Source of the DNA: Hyphomonadaceae bacterium
GTDB lineage: Bacteria > Pseudomonadota > Alphaproteobacteria > Caulobacterales > Hyphomonadaceae
DNA: 64,000 bases
Assembly: GCA_022844345.1 (NCBI GenBank)
Contig: JALHLU010000014.1
Coordinates: 1 to 64,000, forward strand
Direction: 5' to 3'
Shown here: positions 35,894 through 44,030 of the stretch, piece by piece
Layout: each line of letters begins with the position of its first letter
How positions within the stretch are numbered: the stretch's first letter is position 1
Notes under the pieces: model-generated
Seen by the model: the letters and a program-made list of their open reading frames with translations, nothing else
Told to the model about the DNA's origin: nothing
Database searches by the model: none
Program-made: the position numbers and the translations under genes

Positions 35894-36164
35894 TCAACCG
35901 CCGCTGCGAGCCGATAGGTGGAGGGTGCTCAACGTGTGCGCAGCCATTCATAAAGTGCATAGGTCAGCACTTCTTCGGGCGGCGCTTTCGCGTTGCCATC
36001 TCCGAACTTCAATACGGACGGCGCGGCCGAAACCGCCCTCTACACCGAGCGTCTTCACGAAACGGCTGCGTCCGACAAGCGCGCAGGGAAGTTGCATCGG
36101 CGACCGCGCTTCGCGCGCCGGGCTTTAGGCTTCGCCCCGAGCCAAGAGGTTTCGGCCCTCCGGG
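35894..36164. other. Non-coding gap between parB and the DUF2971 gene, possible gene remnant
   Basis: About 270 bp without a complete gene. A short open stretch reading FNTDGAAETALYTERLHETA on the plus strand (about 36000-36065) looks protein-like but has no start or family match and runs into low-complexity frames. It may be the remains of a backbone gene cut by the DUF2971 insertion. No other feature seen. Confidence 0.3.
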
Positions 36165-37043
36165 TCACAATCCCTGTCGCAGTGGAGCGTCAGACAGCAG
36201 CGGTCGGATCCGCGCCTTCTCGAGCGCGGCTTCCAGCGCCGGGACGTCCGCGTCCGGTGACAACAGAATTGCCTCAATCGTTCCGTCGCTCATGGCGTCT
36301 TTGAAGTCGAAAGCCAGCTGCAAGCTGGGCGGGAAGGTCAGGATCGAGCTATCCGCAAGACGGAATTGACCCATGCCGAATGCCGAGAGAGCAACGCGGA
36401 ACTCATCCTCGCTCGCGTACGCCCGGTCTTTCATAAACGTGTACCGGACCGGGTTCGGGAAGACGTCGAGGTTCTCGCGTGCAAAAGACCGATCCACGTA
36501 CTCAACCATCGCCGAATTGACCGAGAAAAGTTGAGTGCATCGCTGGCCATTGACCATGAGCGCAGACGTCTCGCCTGCGACCGTCTGATTGATCCGGGCG
36601 CGAAGTTTCTCGGCGTCGAATACGAAAGCGATCTTTCCACGTGATCCGCCAGTCCCGTAGTTTTCCCAGATGTAGTCCGAATTGCTTGCGGCGAAACATG
36701 AGGCATAAGTCCTGCCGCGCGCACGGTCGTAGTAGTGCGCAATCGAGAAGTCGGGACTCTTCTCGAATGTCGTTGCAGCATTGATTCCGCGGTCCTGCGG
36801 AAGTTGCGCCCCGTCCTCTGCGTCTGCTCCAGGAAAATCGCGATATCCGTCGACCCGGTTGAAGTGGAGATAGCCGCCTTGGATCGAGTTTATCGCATGC
36901 TCGAGTTTCATGACCTTGTAGATTTTCAGCCCTGGACGGGGTGCGATCAGCAGTGGCGCATGTCCCTCGGCGTGCCCACGGTTCAGCTCTGCCGGCCATG
37001 CGTCTGCGCTTGTCTCACCCTGCTCAGGGGTCGTCGAGTCCAT
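36165..37043 (-). CDS. DUF2971-like protein
   Basis: A 292-residue cytosolic protein resembling DUF2971. The N-terminal part has KLEHAINSIQGGYLHFNRVD with a following FPGAD, in place of the usual FNDPFE. Then come ASCFAASNSDYIWENYGTGG with GKIAFVF, the family's CF...W..Y...G..i.f pattern, and FMKDRAYASEDEFRVALS (K...E.E.R). Members occur widely in mobile elements and near restriction systems, and their function is unknown. It is opposite in strand to all neighbouring backbone genes, which suggests an accessory insertion. No signal peptide or membrane segment is seen. Confidence 0.65.
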   Translation of the reverse strand: MDSTTPEQGETSADAWPAELNRGHAEGHAPLLIAPRPGLKIYKVMKLEHAINSIQGGYLHFNRVDGYRDFPGADAEDGAQLPQDRGINAATTFEKSPDFSIAHYYDRARGRTYASCFAASNSDYIWENYGTGGSRGKIAFVFDAEKLRARINQTVAGETSALMVNGQRCTQLFSVNSAMVEYVDRSFARENLDVFPNPVRYTFMKDRAYASEDEFRVALSAFGMGQFRLADSSILTFPPSLQLAFDFKDAMSDGTIEAILLSPDADVPALEAALEKARIRPLLSDAPLRQGL

Positions 37044-37346
37044 CGCCGTGCGCCACTCCTCGTCTTGCGTTCATTCTAGCACAGTCATTGCCCGCGTTTG
37101 TCTAGAGGAGCCCCAGGCTGATCTTCCTGGTTCCGGGCGGAGCCCCCGGGGGACACGTTTGCTTGTGACGCCCATCACGCGTCCGGCGCATGCCCGCTCA
37201 AGGGGCCGAGGCTTCGCGCTACGCGCTGCAGGCCGCACCAACCCCTTGCGCGGTCACCGCTGCGCTTGCTTTCCGTCCGCTTGCCTGGGGCGTCGCAAAC
37301 GCGACCCCGGCGGGGCTGATCCCGCGGGATCACAAGGAAGAGCATC
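37044..37346. promoter_or_regulatory. Divergent promoter region of the DUF2971 and ssb genes
   Basis: This 303-bp gap has an inverted repeat CAAGGGG (37199-37205) / CCCCTTG (37242-37248) enclosing a GCGC-rich inner hairpin region, a further CCCCGG/CCGGGG-rich stretch, and an AAGGAAGAG ribosome-binding site just before the ssb ATG. No gene is visible. Confidence 0.45.
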
Positions 37347-37763
37347 ATGGATCGCGCATCATTCGAACTCATCGGCAATGTCGGCAAACTCGAGATCAAG
37401 CCGATCAAGGGCGACAAGAAACTCGCCATCATCTCGCTCGCCACATCCGAACGCTGGAAAGCCGAAGGCGGCGACTGGAACGAGAAGACCTACTGGCACC
37501 GCGTCGTGGTGTTCGCGCCCGCGAAGGTCGCATTGATCGAGAAGGCCGTGCAGATGGGCACGCGTCTCAGACTCGTCGGTCAGGTGCGTCCGAGCTCCTG
37601 GGAAGATGAACGCGGCCAGAAACGCTACTCGATCGAGTTCGTCGTCACCGGTTTCGGCGAGGTCGAGATTCTCGCGCGCGGGAAGCCGAAGGCAGAGGCT
37701 GCGTCCGAGGAAGCGCCTGCGGGCGAAGAGGCCCCCAAGGCCAAGCGCAGGAAGGCCGCGTGA
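37347..37763 (+). CDS. ssb: Single-stranded DNA-binding protein
   Basis: A 138-residue ICE-encoded SSB. One OB-fold domain is visible from MDRASFELIGNVGKLEIKPI through LAIISLATSERWK, KTYWHRVVVFA, GTRLRLVGQVRPSSWED and YSIEFVVTGFGEVEIL. The tail is short, Lys/Glu/Ala-rich and lacks the DDDIPF acidic tip of chromosomal SSB, as is common for element-borne SSBs. It protects transferred single strands in the recipient or during ICE processing. The start is preceded by AAGGAAGAG. It is the first gene of the ssb-DUF6876-ardC run, each member followed by a strong hairpin. Confidence 0.88.
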   Translation: MDRASFELIGNVGKLEIKPIKGDKKLAIISLATSERWKAEGGDWNEKTYWHRVVVFAPAKVALIEKAVQMGTRLRLVGQVRPSSWEDERGQKRYSIEFVVTGFGEVEILARGKPKAEAASEEAPAGEEAPKAKRRKAA

Positions 37764-37769
37764 TGCGCC

Positions 37770-37795
37770 GGACCGGCCGCGCGAGCGGCCGGTCC
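37770..37795 (+). terminator. 11-bp tetraloop hairpin after ssb
   Basis: GGACCGGCCGC (37770-37780), loop GCGA, GCGGCCGGTCC (37785-37795), 6 bp after the ssb stop. It is perfect but lacks a T run, so it is probably a 3'-end stabiliser or processing hairpin in a polycistronic message. Confidence 0.65.
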
Positions 37796-37832
37796 CCATC
37801 TCGTCAATCATTTCATTTCGCAGGAAACACTC

Positions 37833-38207
37833 ATGTCATCCGCTGCATCGACTGCGCTCAAGGCGCAGGACCTCGACCAGTTCACGGGAAGCGAGACCTT
37901 CTATCGTCATCCGTTGTCCGCTGGATGCGTCTACACCGAAGGCGTCCAGTATCTGGCCGAAGCCGGATCAGCCTACTGGCTGCTCGACGCAATCCTCTGT
38001 CCTCAGCCGCACGATCCCGTGCTCCGCGCTGCAGAGTTCCAGGTTTGGACGCTGACCGTCGGTCAGGATCGTTCGGCGACATTAGTCTGCACCGACGGTG
38101 ATGACGGGCGGCTCTACGTCCACCCGGTTCCGTGGACGGACTTCCCGCTCGACACCGTGACACTCTGGTTCGCCAACCGGACCCTCTACCTGCCAAGCGA
38201 GCACTGA
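37833..38207 (+). CDS. DUF6876 family protein
   Basis: A 124-residue small backbone protein of ICEs and plasmids; function unknown. The family pattern is visible: LDQFTGSETFYRHPLSAGCV near the start, VQYLAEAGSAYWLLDAILCP in the first half, then the FQVWTL strand, LVCTDGDDGRLY and the final LWFANRTLYLPSEH. It is a soluble alpha/beta protein with no signal peptide. It lies between ssb and ardC in the same direction, an order often seen in Trb-type alphaproteobacterial elements. Confidence 0.8.
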   Translation: MSSAASTALKAQDLDQFTGSETFYRHPLSAGCVYTEGVQYLAEAGSAYWLLDAILCPQPHDPVLRAAEFQVWTLTVGQDRSATLVCTDGDDGRLYVHPVPWTDFPLDTVTLWFANRTLYLPSEH

Positions 38208-38227
38208 AGCCTGACCGCAAGTCAGCG

Positions 38228-38248
38228 GCCGGCGGCATCGCCGCCGGC
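38228..38248 (+). terminator. 9-bp hairpin between the DUF6876 gene and ardC
   Basis: GCCGGCGGC (38228-38236), loop ATC, GCCGCCGGC (38240-38248), 20 bp after the DUF6876 stop, followed only by TT. Confidence 0.6.
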
Positions 38249-38289
38249 TTGTCGCTCTTCCATCATTTCAAACTCTCAAGGAGGTCGTC

Positions 38290-39222
38290 ATGACCGCCAA
38301 CGCGAACGTGCAATCTCTCCACGACACCGTGACCGCCCGCATCATCTCGGAACTCGAAGCTGGACGCTTCCCATGGGTGCAACCCTGGGCCTCGTCGGGC
38401 GGGACGCCCCTCGGGCTCCCGCAGAATGCTTCAACAGGCCGGACCTATTCCGGCGTCAACATCCTGCTGCTCTGGTTCGCCGCCATCGAGCAGGGCAGGC
38501 CCTCGCAACGCTGGCTCACTTATCGGCAGGCGCTCGCTCTTGGTGGATGTGTGCGCAAGGGCGAGAAGGGGACGATGGTCGTCTACGCCGACACCTTCGT
38601 CCCCAAGGCCGAGCAGGAGAAGGCGAGCGCATCTGGGGAGGATGCCCGCCGCGTCGGCTTCCTCAAGCGGTTCACCGTCTTTCACGTCGATCAATGCGAT
38701 GGGCTTGCCGTGGACCCCGATGCCGCGCCGCTTCCGGGACGGACCGAGGTCCTGCCGCACGTCGAAGCTGTCATCGCGGCGACGAAGGCTGACATCAGGA
38801 TCGGTGGCGAGATGGCGTTCTATTCGCCCTCGCACGACTTCATCCAGGTCCCGCCGCAGGAAGCCTATTTCGAGCCCGTAAATTGGTATCGGACGAAGCT
38901 GCACGAACTGGGTCACTGGACGGGGCATGTCTCGCGTCTCGACCGCAACTTCTCGGGCCGCCATGGCGGCGAGGCTTATGCGCGGGAGGAACTCGTCGCC
39001 GAGCTTTGCTCTGCGTTCCTGTGCGCCGAACTGGGCGTCGCGCCGACCGTCCGGCATGCGGACTATCTCGGCTCCTGGCTGCAGGTCCTGAAGGGGGACA
39101 ACCGGGCAATCTTTCAGGCCGCTTCGATGGCGTCCAAGGCGGCTGACTTCGTCATGGGCCGCCGTAAAGCTGGCCGTGTTCAGAACGGTGCCGCTGAAAT
39201 CCGGCTGGAATCAGCGGCTTGA
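38290..39222 (+). CDS. ardC: ArdC-like antirestriction protein (zincin-like metallopeptidase domain)
   Basis: A 310-residue protein of the ArdC family, which protects incoming conjugative DNA from type I restriction. The N-terminal ssDNA-binding ArcN/DUF1738 region is clear (SLHDTVTARIISELEAGRFP, then WVQPWAS and the GRTYSGVNILLLW box). The C-terminal zincin-like domain has HELGHWTGHVSRLDR (HExxH at about residue 205) and the downstream YAREELVAELCSAFLCAELG helix that supplies a Glu ligand. Length and motifs are intact. An AAGGAGGT-type site precedes the start. It works with the ssb product during establishment in a recipient. Confidence 0.92.
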   Translation: MTANANVQSLHDTVTARIISELEAGRFPWVQPWASSGGTPLGLPQNASTGRTYSGVNILLLWFAAIEQGRPSQRWLTYRQALALGGCVRKGEKGTMVVYADTFVPKAEQEKASASGEDARRVGFLKRFTVFHVDQCDGLAVDPDAAPLPGRTEVLPHVEAVIAATKADIRIGGEMAFYSPSHDFIQVPPQEAYFEPVNWYRTKLHELGHWTGHVSRLDRNFSGRHGGEAYAREELVAELCSAFLCAELGVAPTVRHADYLGSWLQVLKGDNRAIFQAASMASKAADFVMGRRKAGRVQNGAAEIRLESAA

Positions 39223-39268
39223 GAGAAAGCCGCCAATCGCAACGGACTTTTCGTATTTCACGTGGAAA

Positions 39269-39300
39269 AGTGTCAGAAGATAGTCTATATATCTGACACT
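39269..39300. promoter_or_regulatory. Operator-like inverted repeat upstream of the AbiE genes
   Basis: Arms AGTGTCAGA (39269-39277) and TCTGACACT (39292-39300), perfect 9 bp with a 14-bp AT-rich spacer, ending 13 bp before the AbiEi start. AbiEi proteins autorepress by binding inverted repeats in their promoter, so this is the likely site. Confidence 0.6.
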
Positions 39301-39313
39301 ATGGAGACGTCAG

Positions 39314-39922
39314 ATGACGGTGTCGAAGGCCATTCTCGAGTTTCTGAAGCCGCGCAAGCGGGGCGAGCCCGTTTGCGCCAAGCAGCTGCTCCACCTCGGC
39401 AATCGCGCCGCCGTGGACCAGGCGCTGGCGCGCCTTGTCCGGCGGAAGAAGCTCGTGCGCGTGTCACGGGGCTTCTACGCCGTTCCCGTGGAAAGCCGGT
39501 TCGGTCTCCTGCCGCCCAATGCAGGGGAGGCGATGGAAGCCATCGCGCGTCAGAAGGGCGAGCAGATCGCCCCTGCAGGCGCCGCTGTCGCCAACGCCTT
39601 CGGCCTGACGACGCAGGTGCCTTTGCGCCGGACCTACGTGACAAGCGGACGGACTCGCACGCTTAAGGTGTCAGGCGAGACAATCGAGTTGCGCCATGCT
39701 CCGCCATTGGCCGAAAATGCGCGCCATGAGAGACTGCTGCGGGCGATCGAATGGTTGGGACCGGATGGTGTTGAACAAGCCAGAGCCATGCTTCTCACGC
39801 TCACGCCAGCCGAGCGGCGGACCCTCGCGCGACGCGCGGCGGGCATGCCGACCTGGATGGCGGCGGCGGTAAGCGAAGCAGCCTATGCCGGACAGCATCT
39901 TCAGTCTCAGCGCGCGGGATAG
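39314..39922 (+). CDS. AbiEi/DUF6088-type antitoxin
   Basis: A 202-residue antitoxin of a type IV AbiE toxin-antitoxin system. The N-terminal winged helix is ILEFLKPRKRGEPVCAKQLL through AVDQALARLVRRKKLVRVSR, followed by GFYAVP, the DUF6088/AbiEi_4 pattern. The C-terminal domain (APAGAAVANAFGLTTQVPLR onward) is the antitoxin part. Family members repress their own promoter and counteract the toxin without direct contact. A GGAG box 8 bp upstream supports ATG 39314. Its last 38 bp overlap the toxin gene, giving translational coupling. Confidence 0.85.
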   Translation: MTVSKAILEFLKPRKRGEPVCAKQLLHLGNRAAVDQALARLVRRKKLVRVSRGFYAVPVESRFGLLPPNAGEAMEAIARQKGEQIAPAGAAVANAFGLTTQVPLRRTYVTSGRTRTLKVSGETIELRHAPPLAENARHERLLRAIEWLGPDGVEQARAMLLTLTPAERRTLARRAAGMPTWMAAAVSEAAYAGQHLQSQRAG

Positions 39923-40907
39923 GGCGGACTTCTTCCAGGCCGCGGTCGCACGTGTCGGCCGGAACGCCATCCTGCTGGAGAAAGACGTCTGGGTCGTGTG
40001 GGCGCTGCGGGCTCTCTTCGAGGACCCCATCGGCGCCCACCTCGTTTTCAAGGGCGGCACATCTCTGTCCAAGGCTCACCGGCTGATCGAGCGGTTCTCT
40101 GAGGACGTCGATCTGACATACGACATCCGGGAGCTGGCTGCGGACCTCTTGCCACGCGGAGAGGGGGGCGAGGTGCTCGACATCCCGGAGACGCGCAGCC
40201 AGATCCGGCGGGTCAGCGAAGCCATCCGCAATGAGTTGCTGCCTGCCTGGGTCAGCGGGACGGTCGCACCCATCATTCGGGCGCGACTTGCGCGGGATGG
40301 CGCCCAGGCGGCGGTCGAGATCGATGGCTGCAATCTCAGCATACGGTACGCCCAGCAGGACCACGGGCAGGTCAAATCCGCCGTGCTCCTGGAATTCGGC
40401 GCTCGCGCCACGGGAGAGCCTGCAGACTTCCACGACATCGCCTGTGACAGCGCGGCGGCTGGCCTGAACATCGATCTTCCGAAGGCGCGGCCCAGGGTCA
40501 TGAAGGCCGAGCGGACGTTCTGGGAGAAGGCGACGGCGGTGCATGTCTTCTGCCGCAGTGGCGACCCCGTCGGTGATCACAAGGCGCGCCACTGGTATGA
40601 TCTGGAGCGGCTGGACGCCAACGGTGTCGCCGCGCGCGCGATTGCGGACGCAGGCCTCGCTGCACAGGTTGCCACGCACAAGGCCGCCTTCTTCCGCGAG
40701 CGCGACCAGGCAGGCGTGTGGATCGACTATCACGCCGCCGTTGCGGGCGGGCTGCAGCTCGTGCCGGTGGGGCCGCATCTCTCAGAGCTTGAGGCGGACT
40801 ACGCGGCCATGCAGGCCGATGGGCTGCTGCCGGAGGGAGCGCTCACCTTCGCCAGGCTCATGGCGCGCTGCGGCGAGATCGAGCGGGCGGCCAACGCGGC
40901 GGGGTGA
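39885..40907 (+). CDS. AbiEii-type nucleotidyltransferase toxin
   Basis: A 340-residue toxin of the AbiEii/AbiGii family, a nucleotidyltransferase shown in other members to block translation by modifying tRNA. The active-site motif is FKGGTSLSKAHRLIERFSED with following VDLTY (GTSLSK and DVD, about residues 55-80). Further family elements are VLLEFGARATGEP, MKAERTFWEKATAVHVF and KARHWYDLERL. The gene overlaps the antitoxin by 38 bp. The pair can stabilise the ICE and confer abortive infection. Confidence 0.88.
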   Translation: MPDSIFSLSARDRADFFQAAVARVGRNAILLEKDVWVVWALRALFEDPIGAHLVFKGGTSLSKAHRLIERFSEDVDLTYDIRELAADLLPRGEGGEVLDIPETRSQIRRVSEAIRNELLPAWVSGTVAPIIRARLARDGAQAAVEIDGCNLSIRYAQQDHGQVKSAVLLEFGARATGEPADFHDIACDSAAAGLNIDLPKARPRVMKAERTFWEKATAVHVFCRSGDPVGDHKARHWYDLERLDANGVAARAIADAGLAAQVATHKAAFFRERDQAGVWIDYHAAVAGGLQLVPVGPHLSELEADYAAMQADGLLPEGALTFARLMARCGEIERAANAAG

Positions 40908-40931
40908 GCGGAGCGCCGGAGGCGGGAGGAT

Positions 40932-41166
40932 AGCAAGCGCTCGGTCGTTCCACGTGAGGTCGCCAGGCAGCCGGGGTCAGAAACGAGAACAGGGAGTCGG
41001 AGAGCGTCTGGCGGTCACGCTCGGTCCCGCCGCCCAAGCGCGGCTCCTTCGGGCGCGACCCTGCGGGCGCTCCGCGCCGCCAGACACTCGACGGCGCTTC
41101 CCGCCATGCAGCACCGGAAAGATCCGGTGCGCAGGCTCCTTGCAGCCTTCTCTCTGGCTGGCCGCC
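40932..41166. repeat. 235-bp direct repeat, copy 1
   Basis: Nearly identical to 44031-44265 at a constant offset of 3099 bp with no gaps and only a handful of substitutions. The unit contains a long-range inverted repeat GTCTGGCGG (41006-41014) / CCGCCAGAC (41077-41085) and a small hairpin CACCGGA-AAGA-TCCGGTG near its end. It lies just after the AbiE toxin gene. The two copies flank the sensor-kinase module. The gap to the kinase gene (41167-41276) holds no gene, only an inverted-repeat end at 41170-41192. Confidence 0.9.
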
Positions 41167-41169
41167 GGG

Positions 41170-41192
41170 AACTAACTTCAGAAAGGGACCAC
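41170..41192. repeat. Left end of an imperfect inverted repeat flanking the sensor-kinase module
   Basis: The outer nine bases AACTAACTT and inner seven bases GGACCAC match, in inverted orientation, GTGGTCC...AAGTTAGTT at 43558-43580; 17 of 23 positions agree. It begins 3 bp after direct repeat copy 1. Confidence 0.5.
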
Positions 41193-41276
41193 TTTCACGG
41201 GGTCACCTCATTCCAAAACCTGCGCGAAGGAGTAGCTGCGGTTGTCTAGGTAAATTCACTAGCGGTGAAAAGGAGC

Positions 41277-43004
41277 TCACACTCGAGCTGCGTTTCCCGT
41301 TCCAACCAAGCGATGAATCGTTTCGAACAGAATCTCAGCTTCAATCGGCTTGGCGATGCAATCTGTCATACCGCTGGCCCGGTAGCGCTCGTGCTCAATC
41401 TGGTCGGTATTGGCGGTAACCGTGACAATCGGTACGGAGCGGTTCGGCCCCTCCATCGTGCGTATGAGTTGGGTCGCCGTCGGACCGTCGATCCCTGGCA
41501 TCTGGACATCCATCAGGACTAGGTCAAAGGGCTCCTCCTGCAGCCGCTTGATAGCCAAGTCTCCATCGCTCACCTGCTGCACACTGTGGCCAGCAAGTTC
41601 GAGCAGCATTTTGAGCAGCTGCTGGCTCACCGGGTGATCATCGACGGTCAGCACGCGTAGGGATCGAAGAGTGGCGGCAGGCTCCGGGAGCGCACGCACA
41701 CTGGTTGCTGATGATCTTGGCGCGGTCGTTGGCGGTGCAGGGACAATGAACCAGAACTGACTGCCCACGCCGAGTTCGCTGATAGCGCCTATCTGCCCCC
41801 CCATAGCATCGATCAATTGTTTGCAGATCGCGAGCCCAAGACCTGTTCCACCATACAGACGCCCGGTCGCTGCGTCGGCCTGGCTGAAGGGTTTGAACAA
41901 GCGCAACCGCTGCTCTTCGGTTACGCCAATCCCGGTGTCCATCACAAAAATGCTGAGGCGTCCGTCGGCAGCATCGCCTTTGTGATCGACGCAGACCTTG
42001 ATAGTTCCGCTATCGGTGAACTTGATCGCGTTGCTGATGAGATTTGACAGGACTTGCCGCAAGCGAGACGGATCACTTTCGATCCAATGCGGTGTTGTCG
42101 GGGTGGATGACCACTCCAGCTTCAAACCCTTCTTTTCTGCGGTTGGGGTGAAGAGCTGAACTGTCGTCGAGACTAGGTAGGGAACTGATACTGGCAGGCG
42201 TTCGAACTTGTTCTCCCCAGCCTCGAGCTTCGAAAAGGTGAGCACGTCGTCAAGTATGGTCACGAGGTCGCGTGCTGACTGGAGGGCAGCTTGCACGCGT
42301 ATACGTTGACTGAATTCAAGGTCATGGCGGGTAAGCAAATCAAGCATGCCGATGACGCCGTTCATCGGCGTTCGGATCTCGTGACTCATCACGGCAAGGA
42401 AATGCGACTTGGCGTGCGTGGCGGTTTCGGCCTCATTCAGGGCCGCACGCAGGCGACTATCTCGTTCGATCGATGCTAGCAGTGCCGTGAGCATGTAAGC
42501 CGACAGAAAGACAAACCCTAACGTCACTTCGATCGCCGTTGAACTCGCATAGCGTTGGTCCTGAAACATCTGGAATGGCATTGCCGCAAAGACGGCCAGA
42601 AATGGTGTGCCTGCGGCGATCAGCGACCGTACATACGAAATGCAATTGCATGAAACGTGGTAGAGCGAGCCCAGCACAACGGCTAAGCCAATGACGATTC
42701 CAGCGACACCGCCACTCGTCCAGAAAAGCCACGCCATTGCTGCCCAGACGATTGATCCGAAGCTGAGGTTTGCCAGAAATGCGGCCTCGAAGCGGCCCGC
42801 CATTGAGCCGCCCATTCTGATCCCCTGTGCGGCCCACAGTTCGAAGGACTCGTTGACACCGATCAGGACCAACCAGATCAACGCAAGCCTAGCGTCCATA
42901 TAAAGCCAAAGTACAACCGCGACGCCCGCGGCGGTGATCAAACGCGGCCACAAATCTCCACCAAGTCGATTTACAAGCTCAACCAAACGAGCATGACGTT
43001 CCAT
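41277..43004 (-). CDS. Membrane-bound hybrid sensor histidine kinase/response regulator
   Basis: A 575-residue protein with about six N-terminal membrane helices (residues 20-180, for example ALIWLVLIGV and GIVIGLAVVLGSLYHV). A HisKA domain with the phospho-acceptor H208 in FLAVMSHEIRTPMNGVIGML follows, then a HATPase_c domain (VLSNLISNAIKFTDSG N box, FVMDTGIGV, YGGTGLGLAICKQLIDAMGG) and a C-terminal receiver (LRVLTVDDHPVSQQLL; phospho-acceptor in LVLMDVQMPG near residue 500). There is no output domain and no cognate regulator beside it. The gene is AT-richer in appearance than the ICE backbone, is on the opposite strand and lies between repeats, so it is probably a later insertion. Confidence 0.9.
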   Translation of the reverse strand: MERHARLVELVNRLGGDLWPRLITAAGVAVVLWLYMDARLALIWLVLIGVNESFELWAAQGIRMGGSMAGRFEAAFLANLSFGSIVWAAMAWLFWTSGGVAGIVIGLAVVLGSLYHVSCNCISYVRSLIAAGTPFLAVFAAMPFQMFQDQRYASSTAIEVTLGFVFLSAYMLTALLASIERDSRLRAALNEAETATHAKSHFLAVMSHEIRTPMNGVIGMLDLLTRHDLEFSQRIRVQAALQSARDLVTILDDVLTFSKLEAGENKFERLPVSVPYLVSTTVQLFTPTAEKKGLKLEWSSTPTTPHWIESDPSRLRQVLSNLISNAIKFTDSGTIKVCVDHKGDAADGRLSIFVMDTGIGVTEEQRLRLFKPFSQADAATGRLYGGTGLGLAICKQLIDAMGGQIGAISELGVGSQFWFIVPAPPTTAPRSSATSVRALPEPAATLRSLRVLTVDDHPVSQQLLKMLLELAGHSVQQVSDGDLAIKRLQEEPFDLVLMDVQMPGIDGPTATQLIRTMEGPNRSVPIVTVTANTDQIEHERYRASGMTDCIAKPIEAEILFETIHRLVGTGNAARV

Positions 43005-43069
43005 CCGTGGTCCTTTGGCGCTGCTCTGCTAATCAGGTCTTAGGCGAGGATCATCATGTGCCGCCGAAA

Positions 43070-43396
43070 CTATCGACCTAGCAACGCTTTGAACAAGGCG
43101 ATCCTATTGCGGAGTATGGTGAGGCGATCGGTCATGACGGCCTCCAACGCCAAGCGAGTTTCGAGCGACATTGATTGCCCTTCCTCGCGATATCGAAAAA
43201 GGTCTCGACCTTGCGCGTTCATCAGCGCAACAAATTCGGCAAACTCCTGGCTGCCGAGAACAACCTTTTCCGGGGCAAGTCGGGCTCGCAAGCCTTCATG
43301 GGCGTTCGGTGGAAGGACTGCGAGTTGTTGGATTGCTTCCTTATGACTGCGAACCACTTCGATCGCCCAGTCCAGATCGAGATCGCCGAAGTCCAT
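43070..43396 (-). CDS. Small unknown protein upstream of the sensor kinase
   Basis: A 108-residue mostly helical protein (MDFGDLDLDWAIEVVRSHKE onward), not recognised. The start ATG 43396 has a GAGG box 7 bp upstream; an in-frame ATG 18 bp earlier is less well placed. It precedes the kinase gene by 65 bp in the same direction and is probably co-transcribed. The sequence includes a LAPEKVVLGSQEFAEFVALM helix and an Arg/Leu-rich C-terminal helix pair. It may be an accessory or phosphotransfer partner of the kinase; the conserved His of an Hpt domain is not obvious. Confidence 0.6.
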   Translation of the reverse strand: MDFGDLDLDWAIEVVRSHKEAIQQLAVLPPNAHEGLRARLAPEKVVLGSQEFAEFVALMNAQGRDLFRYREEGQSMSLETRLALEAVMTDRLTILRNRIALFKALLGR

Positions 43397-43557
43397 TTGC
43401 TTGCCTCGACGCATTGATCCACGCGCTGCTATCGGCCTGCTCGGCCGGTTTCTGCCAGAGATGAAAACGTCGCATGGCTGTCGATCAAGGTCGGGAAACG
43501 CTGCGGCGCCTCACCCTATCACGTACTTTTCATCGAGGCGCTGATCAGCCGCATGGG

Positions 43558-43580
43558 GTGGTCCAAATTCAAAGTTAGTT
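43558..43580. repeat. Right end of the inverted repeat flanking the sensor-kinase module
   Basis: Partner of 41170-41192: GTGGTCC at 43558-43564 and AAGTTAGTT at 43572-43580. Together they bracket the kinase and its small upstream gene. Confidence 0.5.
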
Positions 43581-43789
43581 GAGCGGCACTTCCTTTTTCA
43601 GCTCGAGCATGGTCGGCGGACGACTTGGCGCGCGCCCAGACACAGCCGACGTGCGCTCTCAAGTGCAGGGGAAGTGACCCAGCCCCTGATCCGGGCCGTC
43701 GATTGCGTCCGTCCGTTCGCCCTTTTGCATCGCATAAGCGCGTGCCGTGCCGCGGCCTCAACGCTGTCGGTACTTCCGACGTCAGCGCC

Positions 43790-43926
43790 CAGCGCCGAAA
43801 GATGCCGACAGAGAGACGATGACGGCGGCAGCAGGCGCGCATCGACAGAGTTGTCGGACGACAAGCTTCGACGTGCCTGATCCACTCATCACGCCGTGCA
43901 GGGTCGCTGAGTTCTGTTGATGCCAT
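43790..43926 (-). pseudogene. Remnant resembling IS66 accessory protein TnpA
   Basis: From ATG 43926 the frame reads MASTELSDPARRDEWIRHVE with following ACRPTTLSMRACCRRHRLSV and FRRW. This matches the start of IS66-type TnpA proteins (an RR.EW...v......s..a.CrrHgls...f..W pattern). The similarity stops after about 45 residues although the frame continues, and no tnpB or tnpC follows, so it is a fragment. The rest of 43415-44030 contains no recognisable gene. Confidence 0.35.
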
Positions 43927-44030
43927 CGCGCGACTCTGCTGCGGGAGGCATACCGCGTCCTGATAGTCGCGAAGGTGGTGATCGACGTGCAGAGACCAGA
44001 CGATTGCCGAGGGTGCTGTGGATTGCGAGA

